From: Streptacidiphilus sp041262525
GTDB lineage: Bacteria; Actinomycetota; Actinomycetes; Streptomycetales; Streptomycetaceae
Assembly (NCBI RefSeq): GCF_041262525.1
Contig: NZ_JBGCCK010000013.1
Location: 62,001 to 126,000, forward strand
Length of the DNA stretch: 64,000 bases
Direction: 5' to 3'
The translations under genes were made by a program, and so were the position numbers. The stretch's first letter is position 1. Every line of letters starts with the position of its first letter. The notes beneath the pieces are model-generated. The model had not been told where the DNA came from, searched no databases, and worked only from the letters and a program-made list of their open reading frames with translations. Below are positions 48,919 through 57,637 of this stretch, in pieces.

Positions 48919-50026
48919 GATCTCCGCCGAGCTGGACGGCTGGTACGCGGAGGAGCGCGAGTTCGCGCTGGCCACGGTGGTCCGGGTGAGCGGCAGTGCG
49001 CCGCGCGGGATCGGCGCGGCGCTGGCCGTGGACGAGTCGGGCACCGCGGTCGGCAGCGTCTCCGGCGGCTGCGTCGAGGGCGCCGTCTACGAGCAGTGCC
49101 GGGAGTCCATGCGGACCGGCCGCAGCAGCCTGGAGCACTACGGGTACAGCGCGGACGACGCGTTCGCGGTCGGGCTGACCTGCGGCGGCGAGCTGGACGT
49201 GCTGGTGACCCCGCTGCTGCACGGCTCGGCCCCACGGGGCGTCCTCTCGGAGACGCTGGCGGTGCTGCGCGACGGCCGGCGGGGCGCGCTGGCGCGGGTC
49301 GCGACCGGTCCCGAACTGCTGGTGGGCCGCGCGCTGTTGGTCCATGCGGACGGCTCGCAGCGCGGCACGCTGGGCGTTCCCGCGCTGGACCGAACGGCGG
49401 CGGCGGAGGCGCGCGCGCTGTTGGCCGCGGGGCAGACGGCGACGGTGGACATCGGCGTGCGCAGCAGTCGCTGCGGCCAGGCGGTGAGCCTGCTGGTGGA
49501 GACGAACACCCGACCGCCGCGGATGATCGTCTTCGGCGCGGTGGACTTCACGGCCGCGCTGGTACGGCTGGGCGCGTACGCGGGCTTCGCGGTGACGGTC
49601 TGCGACGCACGGCCGGTCTTCGCGACGGCGGCGAGGTTCCCGGAGGCGGAGCGGGTGGTGGTGGACTGGCCGCACCGGTACCTCGCGGCGGAGGCGGAGG
49701 CGGGGCGTCTGGACGGCCGCACGGCGGTGTGTGTGCTGACGCACGACGCGAAGTTCGACCAACCGTTGCTGCGGCTGGCGCTGAGGCTGCCGGTGGGCTA
49801 CGTGGGTGCGATGGGGTCCTGGCGGACCCATCACGAGCGTCTCGACGAGCTGCGCGAGGCGGGGCTGACGGAGGCGGAGTTGGCGCGGCTGCGGTCACCG
49901 ATCGGGCTGGACCTGGGGGGACGCACCCCGCAGGACACTGCGTTGGCGATCACGGCCGAGATCGTCGCGGACCGCAACGGCGCGACGGGCGCGCGGCTGG
50001 GCGAGTCGGGCCGGCCGATTCACTGA
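48911..50026 (+). CDS. XdhC-family molybdenum-cofactor maturation protein
   Basis: The 371-residue protein has the XdhC N-domain (FALATVVRVSGSAPRGIGAA, GSVSGGCVEGAVYEQCRESM, GLTCGGELDVLV) and the C-terminal Rossmann domain (MIVFGAVDFTAALVRLGAYA, YVGAMGSWRTHHERLDELRE, PIGLDLGGRTPQDTALAI). XdhC binds sulphurated Mo-cofactor and delivers it to xanthine dehydrogenase-type enzymes. GGAGGG lies seven bases before the GTG start, inside the end of the transposase-like gene. A molybdenum hydroxylase operon lies 7 kb away. Confidence 0.92.
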   Translation: MLEISAELDGWYAEEREFALATVVRVSGSAPRGIGAALAVDESGTAVGSVSGGCVEGAVYEQCRESMRTGRSSLEHYGYSADDAFAVGLTCGGELDVLVTPLLHGSAPRGVLSETLAVLRDGRRGALARVATGPELLVGRALLVHADGSQRGTLGVPALDRTAAAEARALLAAGQTATVDIGVRSSRCGQAVSLLVETNTRPPRMIVFGAVDFTAALVRLGAYAGFAVTVCDARPVFATAARFPEAERVVVDWPHRYLAAEAEAGRLDGRTAVCVLTHDAKFDQPLLRLALRLPVGYVGAMGSWRTHHERLDELREAGLTEAELARLRSPIGLDLGGRTPQDTALAITAEIVADRNGATGARLGESGRPIH

Positions 50027-50032
50027 AGCATC

Positions 50033-50161
50033 AGTTGCACCATCAGGGGCGCGAGGAACTGCTCGAGCAACCACCCTGTGCGGATGGCCCTGTTCGTTCG
50101 GGGACTCATCTGCGTGGGTGGCTTGTCGCGCAGTTCCTCGCGCCCCCGAGGTGTTGCAACT
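50033..50161. repeat. Intergenic palindromic element, copy 7 (A/A arms)
   Basis: AGTTGCACCATCAGGGGCGC opens it and GTTGCAACTT closes it. The arms are GAGGAACTGCTCGAGCAACC and GGTGGCTTGTCGCGCAGTTC. The centre is GCGGATGGCCCTGTTCGTTC. It lies between convergent xdhC and TMEM175-like genes, 6 bp past the xdhC stop. Confidence 0.88.
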
Positions 50162-50181
50162 TCCCCTTTGCCCCATAGAAC

Positions 50182-50799
50182 TCAGGTCGGTTCGCGGAGC
50201 GGGATCGCCAGTTGGTTCGCTGCGTAGTACGCCGCGATGAGGGCGTGGGCGATCAGAGTGAGGGACGCCGAGATGAAGGCCAGCCCCAGGGCGATCGGGT
50301 AGGCCACCGCGCCCAGGCCGAAGCGGACGCGTGTGCCGCGCGCGCCCGCGCGGTCGACCGTGGCGTGGAAGAGGTGGCCCTCGCGGGTGACGTACCACCA
50401 GAACGCCGTGAAGCAGAGCGCGTAGACCACCATCCACCCGCTGTACAGCACCGACGCCGCCAGGCCCGCGTCCACCGAGACGGCGAGGTTCTGGGCCATC
50501 ACCGCCGTCGTCCACGGGATGCCCGAGACCACCATCAGGACCAGCAGGTTGAGGAAGAGCAAGGGCCGGTCCACCCGGACCAGGTGATTGAAGATGTGGT
50601 GGTGGTTGACCCACATCACGCCGATGATCGTGAAGCTCACCACGTACGCCGCATAGTGCGGCCACTGCCGCCCCAGCTCCAACCAGAGGCTGTGGCCGGG
50701 AGTCTGCTGCGGGGCCCGGATGTCCAGGATCAGCAGGGTGATGACGATGGCGAAGACCCCGTCGCTGAAGGCCTCGATCCGTCCGGTCTCGTGCTGCAT
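50182..50799 (-). CDS. TMEM175-family (DUF1211) potassium channel-like protein
   Basis: The 205-residue membrane protein begins with the family signature FSDGVFAIVITLLILDI in helix 1, the hydrophobic filter segment of bacterial TMEM175 channels. Five more helices follow (VVSFTIIGVMWVNHHHIFNH, LLFLNLLVLMVVSGIPWTT and others). Bacterial members are tetrameric K+-permeable channels. The ATG is preceded by GGAGGGGG. It is followed by element copy 7 and is downstream of the NTF2-like gene and its terminator. Confidence 0.92.
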   Translation of the reverse strand: MQHETGRIEAFSDGVFAIVITLLILDIRAPQQTPGHSLWLELGRQWPHYAAYVVSFTIIGVMWVNHHHIFNHLVRVDRPLLFLNLLVLMVVSGIPWTTAVMAQNLAVSVDAGLAASVLYSGWMVVYALCFTAFWWYVTREGHLFHATVDRAGARGTRVRFGLGAVAYPIALGLAFISASLTLIAHALIAAYYAANQLAIPLREPT

Positions 50800-50831
50800 G
50801 CGCGTGCGCCCCCTCCGGGAGGGAAAGGAAA

Positions 50832-50866
50832 GGGGCGCGGAGGGAACGGGGAACCCTCCGCGCCCC
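50832..50866 (-). terminator. Terminator of the NTF2-like gene
   Basis: A 13-bp stem GGGGCGCGGAGGG and complement around a 9-nt loop is followed on the minus strand by TTTCCTTTCC, 12 bp past the stop codon. Confidence 0.8.
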
Positions 50867-50877
50867 GGTCGAGGGGA

Positions 50878-51219
50878 TCAGCTGCCGAAGCCGGCCGTCT
50901 GACGCCAGATCTTGTCGTCACGGACGATCAGCGTGCCGAAGGCGTGCTCGGGTTCGCCGTTGAGGCTCATGATCGCGCGGTAGAAGATGGTGTCCTCCGT
51001 CTCGACGTACTCCTGGAGCTCCAGCAACTTCGGCTTGACGGTGAGGTAGCCGGTGAAGGTCTCCCGCACCTCCTCGATGCCGGTCGAGACGCCCTCGAAG
51101 CGCAACAGCACCGCGTCGTCGTTGTAGTTCTTCATCAGCGCGTCCAGGTCGAGCGCGTGCAGCGCGTCCATCTGGCGGCGGAAGACGGGGTGCAGCTTGG
51201 ACATGTCGTAGCTGGCCAT
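50878..51219 (-). CDS. SnoaL/NTF2-like small protein
   Basis: The 113-residue protein has a typical NTF2-like alpha+beta cone pattern: FRRQMDALHALDLDALMKNY, NDDAVLLRFEGVSTGIEEVR, then strands VETEDTIFYRAIMSLNGEPE and FGTLIVRDDKIWRQT. It could be a small-molecule isomerase, hydratase or binding protein. It is a lone gene with its own terminator, downstream of the histidine kinase gene. Confidence 0.85.
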   Translation of the reverse strand: MASYDMSKLHPVFRRQMDALHALDLDALMKNYNDDAVLLRFEGVSTGIEEVRETFTGYLTVKPKLLELQEYVETEDTIFYRAIMSLNGEPEHAFGTLIVRDDKIWRQTAGFGS

Positions 51220-51267
51220 GGTCGGTTCCCTCTCCAGGGGTCGGGTGTGTCTACGGGTCGGGTGTGT

Positions 51268-52713
51268 CTACGGGTCGGCGGTCACCGGGAGGCGGACCTC
51301 GATGCGGGTCTCGCCGGGTACGGAACGGGCGGTGATCGTGCCCTTGTGGCGCTGGGTCACGATCTGGTGGGCCAGATGGAGCCCGAGGCCCCGGCCTCGG
51401 CCCACGTCCTTGGTGGTGAAGAAGGGCTCGAAGACCCGCGGCAGGACGTCCGCCGCGATGCCTGGGCCGGAGTCGATCACCTCGACGACGAGCGTGTCGG
51501 CCTCGTGCCCGGCCCGCAGGGTCAGCGTGCCGCGACCGGCCATCGCGTCCACCGCGTTGTCGATCAGGTTGGTCCACACCTGGCCGAGTTCGGACGGATA
51601 GCCGCTGAGCCTGGGCAGTTCCGGCTGGTACTCGCGGACCACGCTGACCGGGCCGAGCTTGGTGCGCAGCAGCGTCAGCGTGCTCTCCAGGCTCTCGACC
51701 ACCGAGACCGCGCGGCGCGGGCCGCGGTCGCGGCGGGAGTAGTCGCGGGTGGCCGCGACCAGCGCGGCGATGCGCAGGCCCGCCTGGCTGAGCTCGGCGG
51801 CGGTGGTGCGGGCCTCCAGTACCGCGGCGAGGTGGTCCAGCGCGGCGGGCAACACGTGGGGGCCGAGCCCGGCCGTGTGTCCGCGGAGATCGGCGAGGAG
51901 CAGGCCGCGTTCGGCCATCACCGTGGCCAGCAGGCCCGGGTGGCGGGCGCCGGCGGCCTCGGCCCAGTCGGCGAGTTCGTCCTCGATGTCGGCCATGGTC
52001 AGCGCGTCGACCGGCAGGGCGTCGTCCGGCTCGGCGGCGACCAGCAGGCGGATCATCGCGGAGACGGACGCGTGCTCCGCCGGCGAGGCGACCTCGCCCC
52101 AACTCCAGGCCGTCTCCACGAGCAGTTCGACGATGTCGGCGAGCTCCCGCGCGGCCCGGTCGACGACCGAGACGGGGTTGTTGAGCTCGTGCGCCAGCGC
52201 GGCCGCCAGCGTGTCCAGGGCGGCCGCCGCGGCGTGGTCACGGGCCTGGGCCTCGACGCTCTTGAGCCGCCAGGCCAGCACCGGCAGCAGGCGGCGGGCC
52301 ACGCCGTTGCAGCGCTCGAGCATCTCGGCGAACACCTCGCCGGAGTAGCCGACCACCCTGACCGGCCCCTCCGCGCGCACGGTGGCGGCGTGCGCGGTGC
52401 CGCTGAGCAGCGGGATCTCGCCGGTGACGCAGTGCGCCGCGGGCGGCTTGCCCGGTTCGGGGCGGGCCGAGGAGGGGTCGGAGCTGTGCCGGGTCAGCTC
52501 CTCCTCCCGGCCGTCCATGACCTTGGTGACCACGAGCTCGCCGTCCAGCAACACGTAGAAGTGGACGGCCGGTTGGCCCTCGCGGAAGAGGATCTCGCCG
52601 GGGACCAGCCGACGCGGCTCCCCCACTTTGGCCAGCCAGGCCAGCTCGGCCTCGTCGAGGCCGTCGAAGAGCAGCACTCGACGCAGCGCGCTGTGCAGTA
52701 CAGCCGCGTTCAT
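51268..52713 (-). CDS. Sensor histidine kinase with N-terminal cyclic-nucleotide-binding-like domain
   Basis: The 481-residue cytosolic kinase has a CAP/cNMP-type sensor (residues about 10-130; VPGEILFREGQPAVHFYVLL, then CVTGEIPLLSGTAHAATVRA), a helical dimerisation region with the H-box LAHELNNP (His175), and a HATPase domain with N box LIDNAVDAM, G1 DSGPGIA, F box FEPFFTT and G2 GRGLGLHLA. No membrane segment is present. The ATG overlaps the glgB stop by four bases, so it is translationally coupled to the alpha-glucan genes. No response regulator is adjacent. Confidence 0.9.
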   Translation of the reverse strand: MNAAVLHSALRRVLLFDGLDEAELAWLAKVGEPRRLVPGEILFREGQPAVHFYVLLDGELVVTKVMDGREEELTRHSSDPSSARPEPGKPPAAHCVTGEIPLLSGTAHAATVRAEGPVRVVGYSGEVFAEMLERCNGVARRLLPVLAWRLKSVEAQARDHAAAAALDTLAAALAHELNNPVSVVDRAARELADIVELLVETAWSWGEVASPAEHASVSAMIRLLVAAEPDDALPVDALTMADIEDELADWAEAAGARHPGLLATVMAERGLLLADLRGHTAGLGPHVLPAALDHLAAVLEARTTAAELSQAGLRIAALVAATRDYSRRDRGPRRAVSVVESLESTLTLLRTKLGPVSVVREYQPELPRLSGYPSELGQVWTNLIDNAVDAMAGRGTLTLRAGHEADTLVVEVIDSGPGIAADVLPRVFEPFFTTKDVGRGRGLGLHLAHQIVTQRHKGTITARSVPGETRIEVRLPVTADP

Positions 52714-54590
52714 CTCGGCACCAGCCAGAGCGCGGCCAGCGGCGGCACGGTCAGCTCGGCGCGAGCCGGCAGGCCCCCGTACGGCACCGGGGCGGCCCGG
52801 ACGCCGCCGGGGTTGCGGACGCCGCTGCCGCCGAACTCCGCCGCGTCCGTGTTCAGCAGCTCCCGCCAGACGCCGGCACGCGGCAGGCCGAGCCGGTAAC
52901 CGTGGTGGACCACCGGGCTGAAGTTGAAGACCCCCACCAGCGGGACGCCCTCGGCGTCGTAGCGGATGAACGAGTAGACCTGGTGGTCCGCGTCGTCCGG
53001 GTCGATCCAGCGGAAGCCGCCCGGCTCGCAGTCGCGCTGCCAGAGCGAGGGCAGCGCCCGGTAGTGCATGTTGAGCGCGCGCACCAGTTGCTGGACGCCG
53101 CGGTGGCCGTCGCCCTCCTCGCCCGGCTGATCGAGTACCTGCCAGTCCAGGCCGCTGTCGTGGTCCCATTCGCCGGGCTGGGCGAACTCCTGGCCCATGA
53201 AGAGCAGGTGCTTGCCCGGGTGCGACCAGAGATAGGCGAGGTAGACCCGGAGGTTGGCGAAGCGCTGCCAGCGGTCGCCGCGCATCTTGCCCAGCAGGCT
53301 GCCCTTGAGGTGGACCACCTCGTCGTGGCCGAGCGGCAGCAGGAAGCGCTCGCTGTGCGCGTACATCATCGCGAAGGTCATCCGGTGGTGGTGGTACTGC
53401 CGGTGGACCGGGTCCTCGGCGAGGTAGGCGAGGGTGTCGTGCATCCAGCCCAGGTCCCACTTGAGGCCGAAGCCGAGGCCGCCGTGCTCGACCGGGCGGG
53501 TCACGCCCTCCCAGGCGGTGGACTCCTCGGCGATGGTGACCACGCCGGGGCAGCGCCGCGCCAGGGTCTCGTTGAGCTCGCGCAGGAAGGACACCGCGTC
53601 GTGGTTCTCCCGGCCGCCCTCGGCGTTGGGCAACCAGGCGTGCTCGGCGCGGCCGTAGTCGAGGTAGAGCATGGCCGCGACCGCGTCCACGCGCAGCGCG
53701 TCGACGTGGAACTCCTCGCACCAGTAGACCGCGTTGGCGATCAGGAAGTTGCGGGCCTCCGGACGGCCGTGGTCGAACTGGAGCGTGCCCCAGTCGGGGT
53801 GTTCGGCGCGGCGCGGGTCGGGGTGCTCGTAGAGGTGCGTGCCGTCGAAGCGGGCGAGGGCCCAGCCGTCCTTCGGGAAGTGGGCCGGCACCCAGTCCAT
53901 GATGACGCCGATCCCGGCCCGGTGCAGGGCGTCGACCAGGGCGCGGAAGTCGTCCGGGCTACCCCAGCGCGCGGAGGGGGCGTAGTAGGAGGTGATCTGG
54001 TAACCCCAGGAGCCGCCGAAGGGGTGCTCCATCACCGGCAGGAACTCGACGTGGGTGAAGCCCATCCAGGCGACGTAGCCCGGCAGTTGCTCGGCCAATT
54101 CACGGTAGCTCAGGCCATGGCGCCAGGAACCGAGGTGCACCTCGTAGACGCTCATCGGCGCGGCCTCGGCCGGGCGGTTGCCGCGCCCGGCCAGCCACGC
54201 CTCGTCGCCCCAGACGTAGGACGAGCGCTGCACGACGGACGCGGTGCGCGGCGGGCACTCGGCGGCGCGGGCGAAGGGGTCGGCCTTCTCCCGCACGACG
54301 CCGTCGGCGCCGAGCACCTCGAACTTGTAGCGTGCGCCCTCCGCCACCTCGGGCACGAAGGTCTCCCAGACGCCGCTCCCCTCGACCTGACGCAGCGGAT
54401 GCCCGCTGCCGTCCCAGCCGTTGAAGTCGCCGACCAGCCTGACCGCGCGGGCGGCCGGCGCGAGCACCGCGAAGGCGACCCCGTCCCTGCCGTCGCCGCC
54501 GGTCGCCTGATGCGCGCCGAGAATCCGCCACAGCTCCTCGTGGCGGCCCTGCGCCAGCAGGTGGAGGTCGAGTTCGCCGAGCCGGCTCAC
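52710..54590 (-). CDS. glgB: 1,4-alpha-glucan branching enzyme
   Basis: The 626-residue GH13 enzyme makes alpha-1,6 branches. It has a CBM48 N-domain (FAVLAPAARAVRLVGDFNGW), the (beta/alpha)8 barrel with HPFGGSWGYQITSYYAPSAR, nucleophile Asp302 in FHVDALRVDAVAAMLYLDY, the catalytic Glu in IAEESTAW near residue 355, and LPLGHDEVVHLKGSLLGKM. The GTG at 54590 has GGAG six bases upstream and overlaps the glgE stop by four bases. Upstream frame extensions are shadows of glgE. In many actinobacteria treS and maltokinase lie between glgE and glgB, but here they are absent. Confidence 0.96.
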   Translation of the reverse strand: MSRLGELDLHLLAQGRHEELWRILGAHQATGGDGRDGVAFAVLAPAARAVRLVGDFNGWDGSGHPLRQVEGSGVWETFVPEVAEGARYKFEVLGADGVVREKADPFARAAECPPRTASVVQRSSYVWGDEAWLAGRGNRPAEAAPMSVYEVHLGSWRHGLSYRELAEQLPGYVAWMGFTHVEFLPVMEHPFGGSWGYQITSYYAPSARWGSPDDFRALVDALHRAGIGVIMDWVPAHFPKDGWALARFDGTHLYEHPDPRRAEHPDWGTLQFDHGRPEARNFLIANAVYWCEEFHVDALRVDAVAAMLYLDYGRAEHAWLPNAEGGRENHDAVSFLRELNETLARRCPGVVTIAEESTAWEGVTRPVEHGGLGFGLKWDLGWMHDTLAYLAEDPVHRQYHHHRMTFAMMYAHSERFLLPLGHDEVVHLKGSLLGKMRGDRWQRFANLRVYLAYLWSHPGKHLLFMGQEFAQPGEWDHDSGLDWQVLDQPGEEGDGHRGVQQLVRALNMHYRALPSLWQRDCEPGGFRWIDPDDADHQVYSFIRYDAEGVPLVGVFNFSPVVHHGYRLGLPRAGVWRELLNTDAAEFGGSGVRNPGGVRAAPVPYGGLPARAELTVPPLAALWLVPR

Positions 54591-56611
54591 CACCGGCTCC
54601 TGCGGATCGTCAGGATCTGCGCCACCCGCTGACGCGGGTCGAGCCGGACGGAGTTGACCTGGCCCCAACGGGTGCTGCCGCCGCCGAGCTCGTCGTCCAC
54701 GACGAAGCCGTCGCCGGGCCGCAGGCCGAGCGCGGGCAGGTCGAGGTGGATCCGGCCCTGCTGCGGGCGGTGCGGGTCGAGATTGAGCACGACGATCACC
54801 CGATCCTCGCCGGTGCCGTCGGTGGCGGTCACGCTCTTGGAGAAGCAGAGCAGCTGGTCGTTGTCGGTTCGGTGCAGGCGCAGGTTGCGCAGCTGACGCA
54901 GAGCGGGGTGGCGTCGGCGCAGCCGGTTGAGCCGGGTGATCAGCGGGGCCAGGCTCTCGCCGCGTTCCTCTGCTCCAGCCCAGTCGCGCGGGCGGTAGTC
55001 GTACTTCTCCGAGTGCCGGTACTCCTCGCTGCCGGGCCAGGCGGCGACAGACTCGCAGAGCTCGAAGCCCGCGTACATGCCCCAGCTCGGTCCGGCCGTC
55101 GCCGCCAGCACGGCACGGATCTCGAACGCGGCGCGGCCGCCGGTCTGGAGATGGGCGGGGAGGATGTCGGGGGTGTTCACGAAGAGGTTGGGTCGCAGGT
55201 AGTCGGCGGCGGGAGTGCCGTCGAGGCCGGTCAGTTCGGCGAGATAGGCCTCTACCTCCGCCTTGGCGGTGCGCCAGGTGAAGTAGCTGTACGACTGGTG
55301 GAAGCCGACCCTGGCCAGCGCCTGAAGCATCGGCGGGCGGGTGAAGGCCTCGGAGAGGAAGAGCACCCCCGGATCCTCGGCGTGGACGGCACGCAGCAGG
55401 CGCTCCCAGAAGTGCAGCGGCTTGGTGTGCGGGTTGTCCACGCGGAAGATCCGCACGCCCTGGGCCCGCCAGTGGCGCAGCACACGCAGGCACTCGGCGA
55501 GGATGCCGTCCGGGTCGGTGTCGAAGTCGATCGGGTAGATGTCCTGGTACTTCTTCGGCGGGTTCTCGGCGCAGGCGATGCTGCCGTCGAGCCGGTAGCG
55601 GAACCATTGGGGGTGCTCGGTCACCCAGGGGTGGTCGGGCGAGCACTGCAGCGCGAAGTCCATCGCCACTTCGAGGCCGAGGGTCTCGGCCTTGGCGACG
55701 AAGGCGCGGAAGTCGGCGAGGTCGCCCAGGTCCGGGTGGACTGCGTCGTGGCCGCCGGCCGGGGAGCCGATGGCCCAGGGCGAGCCGGGGTCGCCCGGCT
55801 GTGCGTCGAGGGCGTTGTCCCTGCCCTTGCGGTGGCTGGTCCCGATCGGGTGGATCGGCGGCAGGTAGACGACGTCGAAGCCCATCGCGGCGATGGCGTC
55901 CAGCCGGGCGGCGGCGGTGCGCAGTGTGCCGGAGCGGCGCTCGGCGCCGGTGCCGGTGGCCCCCTCGGAGCGGGGGAAGAACTCGTACCAGGAGCCGTAG
56001 AGGGCGCGCAGCCGGTCCACGCGCAGAGGCAGTTCGGGGCTGGAGCTGAGGTGTTCGCGCAGCGGCTGCAGTGCCAGGACCTCTGCGACGGCGGGGGCGC
56101 GGAGCGCGGCGAGACGCTGGAGGACGGGGCGGCGACTGTCGCGGAGCAGTTCGGCCGCGTCGGCCAGGGCGGGCACCTGGGCGAGGAGTTCGGCGCCCTG
56201 CCAGAGCGTCAGCTCGACGTCGACCCCAGCCGCGACCTTCGCCTGCGCGCCGCGCAGCCAGGTGGCGACCGGGTCGACCCAGGCTTCGACCCGGTACTGC
56301 CACTCGCCCTCGCGGTCGGCGCGGATCTCGGCGTGGAACCGGTCGGTGCCGCGCTGCCGCTCCCGCATCGGGAATCGCAGCGAGCGGGCCGGCCGGCCCG
56401 GGGCGAGCAGGACGACCTCGGCGGCGAGGATCTCCGGGCCGTCCTTGAAAACGGTCGCCGACACCTCGACGCACTCCCCCGGCACCGCGCGGGCGGGCCG
56501 CGCGCCGCCATCGACCTGGGGTCTCAACCCCTCGATCACGACCCGGCCGAGCGTCGACGCGGTGTCCTGCAGGCGGACTGCGGCAGGGTCGTAGCTCGGT
56601 GTGGTCGTCAC
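54587..56611 (-). CDS. glgE: Alpha-1,4-glucan:maltose-1-phosphate maltosyltransferase
   Basis: The 674-residue GH13_3 enzyme extends alpha-glucan with maltose-1-phosphate. After an N-terminal helical/beta region the barrel begins near residue 205. Nucleophile Asp392 is in RIFRVDNPHTKPLHFW and acid/base Glu421 in LFLSEAFTRPPM, close to Asp394 and Glu423 of the Streptomyces enzyme. ENPPKKYQDIYPIDFDTDP is a GlgE signature. It is the first gene of a coupled glgE-glgB-kinase operon, with element copy 8 upstream. Confidence 0.97.
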   Translation of the reverse strand: MTTTPSYDPAAVRLQDTASTLGRVVIEGLRPQVDGGARPARAVPGECVEVSATVFKDGPEILAAEVVLLAPGRPARSLRFPMRERQRGTDRFHAEIRADREGEWQYRVEAWVDPVATWLRGAQAKVAAGVDVELTLWQGAELLAQVPALADAAELLRDSRRPVLQRLAALRAPAVAEVLALQPLREHLSSSPELPLRVDRLRALYGSWYEFFPRSEGATGTGAERRSGTLRTAAARLDAIAAMGFDVVYLPPIHPIGTSHRKGRDNALDAQPGDPGSPWAIGSPAGGHDAVHPDLGDLADFRAFVAKAETLGLEVAMDFALQCSPDHPWVTEHPQWFRYRLDGSIACAENPPKKYQDIYPIDFDTDPDGILAECLRVLRHWRAQGVRIFRVDNPHTKPLHFWERLLRAVHAEDPGVLFLSEAFTRPPMLQALARVGFHQSYSYFTWRTAKAEVEAYLAELTGLDGTPAADYLRPNLFVNTPDILPAHLQTGGRAAFEIRAVLAATAGPSWGMYAGFELCESVAAWPGSEEYRHSEKYDYRPRDWAGAEERGESLAPLITRLNRLRRRHPALRQLRNLRLHRTDNDQLLCFSKSVTATDGTGEDRVIVVLNLDPHRPQQGRIHLDLPALGLRPGDGFVVDDELGGGSTRWGQVNSVRLDPRQRVAQILTIRRSRW

Positions 56612-56658
56612 GTTCTCATCCCCCGTCTCGTCGTGGGTGATCTGCCATGCGCTCTGCT

Positions 56659-56790
56659 AGGGGCGCGAGGAACTGCGCGAGCAACCACCGACATGCGGCT
56701 GGCCCTGTGCGTTGAGGACCATCCGCACGCCGGTGGCTTGTCGCGCACGCAGTGAATCAAGCAGAGCCTCGCGCCCCTGATGGTGCGACT
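56659..56790. repeat. Intergenic palindromic element, copy 8 (A left arm, B right arm)
   Basis: The left arm AGGGGCGCGAGGAACTGCGC is A type. The right arm, TCGCGCACGCAGTGAATCAA then GCAGAGCCTCGCGCCCC, is B type. The inner pair is GCGGCTGGCCCTG / GAGGACCATCCGC. It lies between glgE and the FAD-subunit gene and reaches into the latter's stop codon. Confidence 0.85.
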
Positions 56791-57637
56791 AGATCCAGGT
56801 GCGATGGATGGCGCGGCCGGTGAGCACACCCGCGATATGGCGGAGGTACTCGGCGGAAGAACCGCGCCCCGCCATGAAGGTCGTGACCGGCTCGGCCGTG
56901 AACGCCGCGATCACTTCGCGGATGCTCGGCTTGGTGCCGCCTGCCAGGCGGGCCTCCACGCCCGGCAGGCGGAGCGGGGAGGGGGTCGCGGCCGTGACCG
57001 CGATCCGCAGGGAGGTCACCGAGCCGTCCGAAGGGGCGCGCTGAAGACGAACGGCCACCGCGCACATCGGGAAGCGGGTGGCCCGGTCGGCCGACTTCTC
57101 GAAGGCGCTGAGCTCGCCGCCCGTCGGAATCTCCAGCGCGACCACCACCGCACCCGGGGTGAGCGCCGTCCGCAGCTCGCCGGCGGGCACGGTGCGACGC
57201 CCGGTCGAGGACGCCAGGGTGACCGTCGCGCCCAGCGCCAGCGCCGCGACCGGCAGGTCGGTCGCCCGCGCCGGGCCCGAGCGGTCCGCCGCGAGGTTGC
57301 CGCCGACCGTGGCCCGGTTGCGGACCTGCGCGTCGTCGTTGGCACGGGCCGCCTCGGCCAGGGCCGGGGCGAGCCGCAGCACCGCCGGATCGGCGGCCAG
57401 GTCCGACAGCGTCGTGCTCGCGCCGATACGCAGCCCACCGCCGGGGAGAGAACTGATCCCGCGCAGCTCGGCGATCGCGGAGAGGTCGACCAGGATCGGC
57501 GTCTCCGTCTCCCCGGTGGCGAGCCCCACCAGCAGGCTCTGCCCTCCCCCGAGCGGCAGTCCGCCCGTCGCCTCCAGGAGCGCCGTGGCCTCCCCCAGCG
57601 ATGCCGGGCGGGCGTAGTCGAATCGGGTCAGGATCAT
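56789..57637 (-). CDS. Molybdenum hydroxylase FAD-binding medium subunit (CoxM/CutM-like)
   Basis: The 282-residue subunit passes electrons to FAD. It has the FAD-binding loops LPLGGGQSLLVGLATGE and RNRATVGGNLAAD (usual TIGGNLA-type motif), and a CO-dehydrogenase flavoprotein C-terminal domain (AFEKSADRATRFPMCAVAVR). Its ATG overlaps the stop of the large-subunit gene by four bases (ATGA). The stop lies at the edge of palindromic element copy 8. Confidence 0.92.
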   Translation of the reverse strand: MILTRFDYARPASLGEATALLEATGGLPLGGGQSLLVGLATGETETPILVDLSAIAELRGISSLPGGGLRIGASTTLSDLAADPAVLRLAPALAEAARANDDAQVRNRATVGGNLAADRSGPARATDLPVAALALGATVTLASSTGRRTVPAGELRTALTPGAVVVALEIPTGGELSAFEKSADRATRFPMCAVAVRLQRAPSDGSVTSLRIAVTAATPSPLRLPGVEARLAGGTKPSIREVIAAFTAEPVTTFMAGRGSSAEYLRHIAGVLTGRAIHRTWI

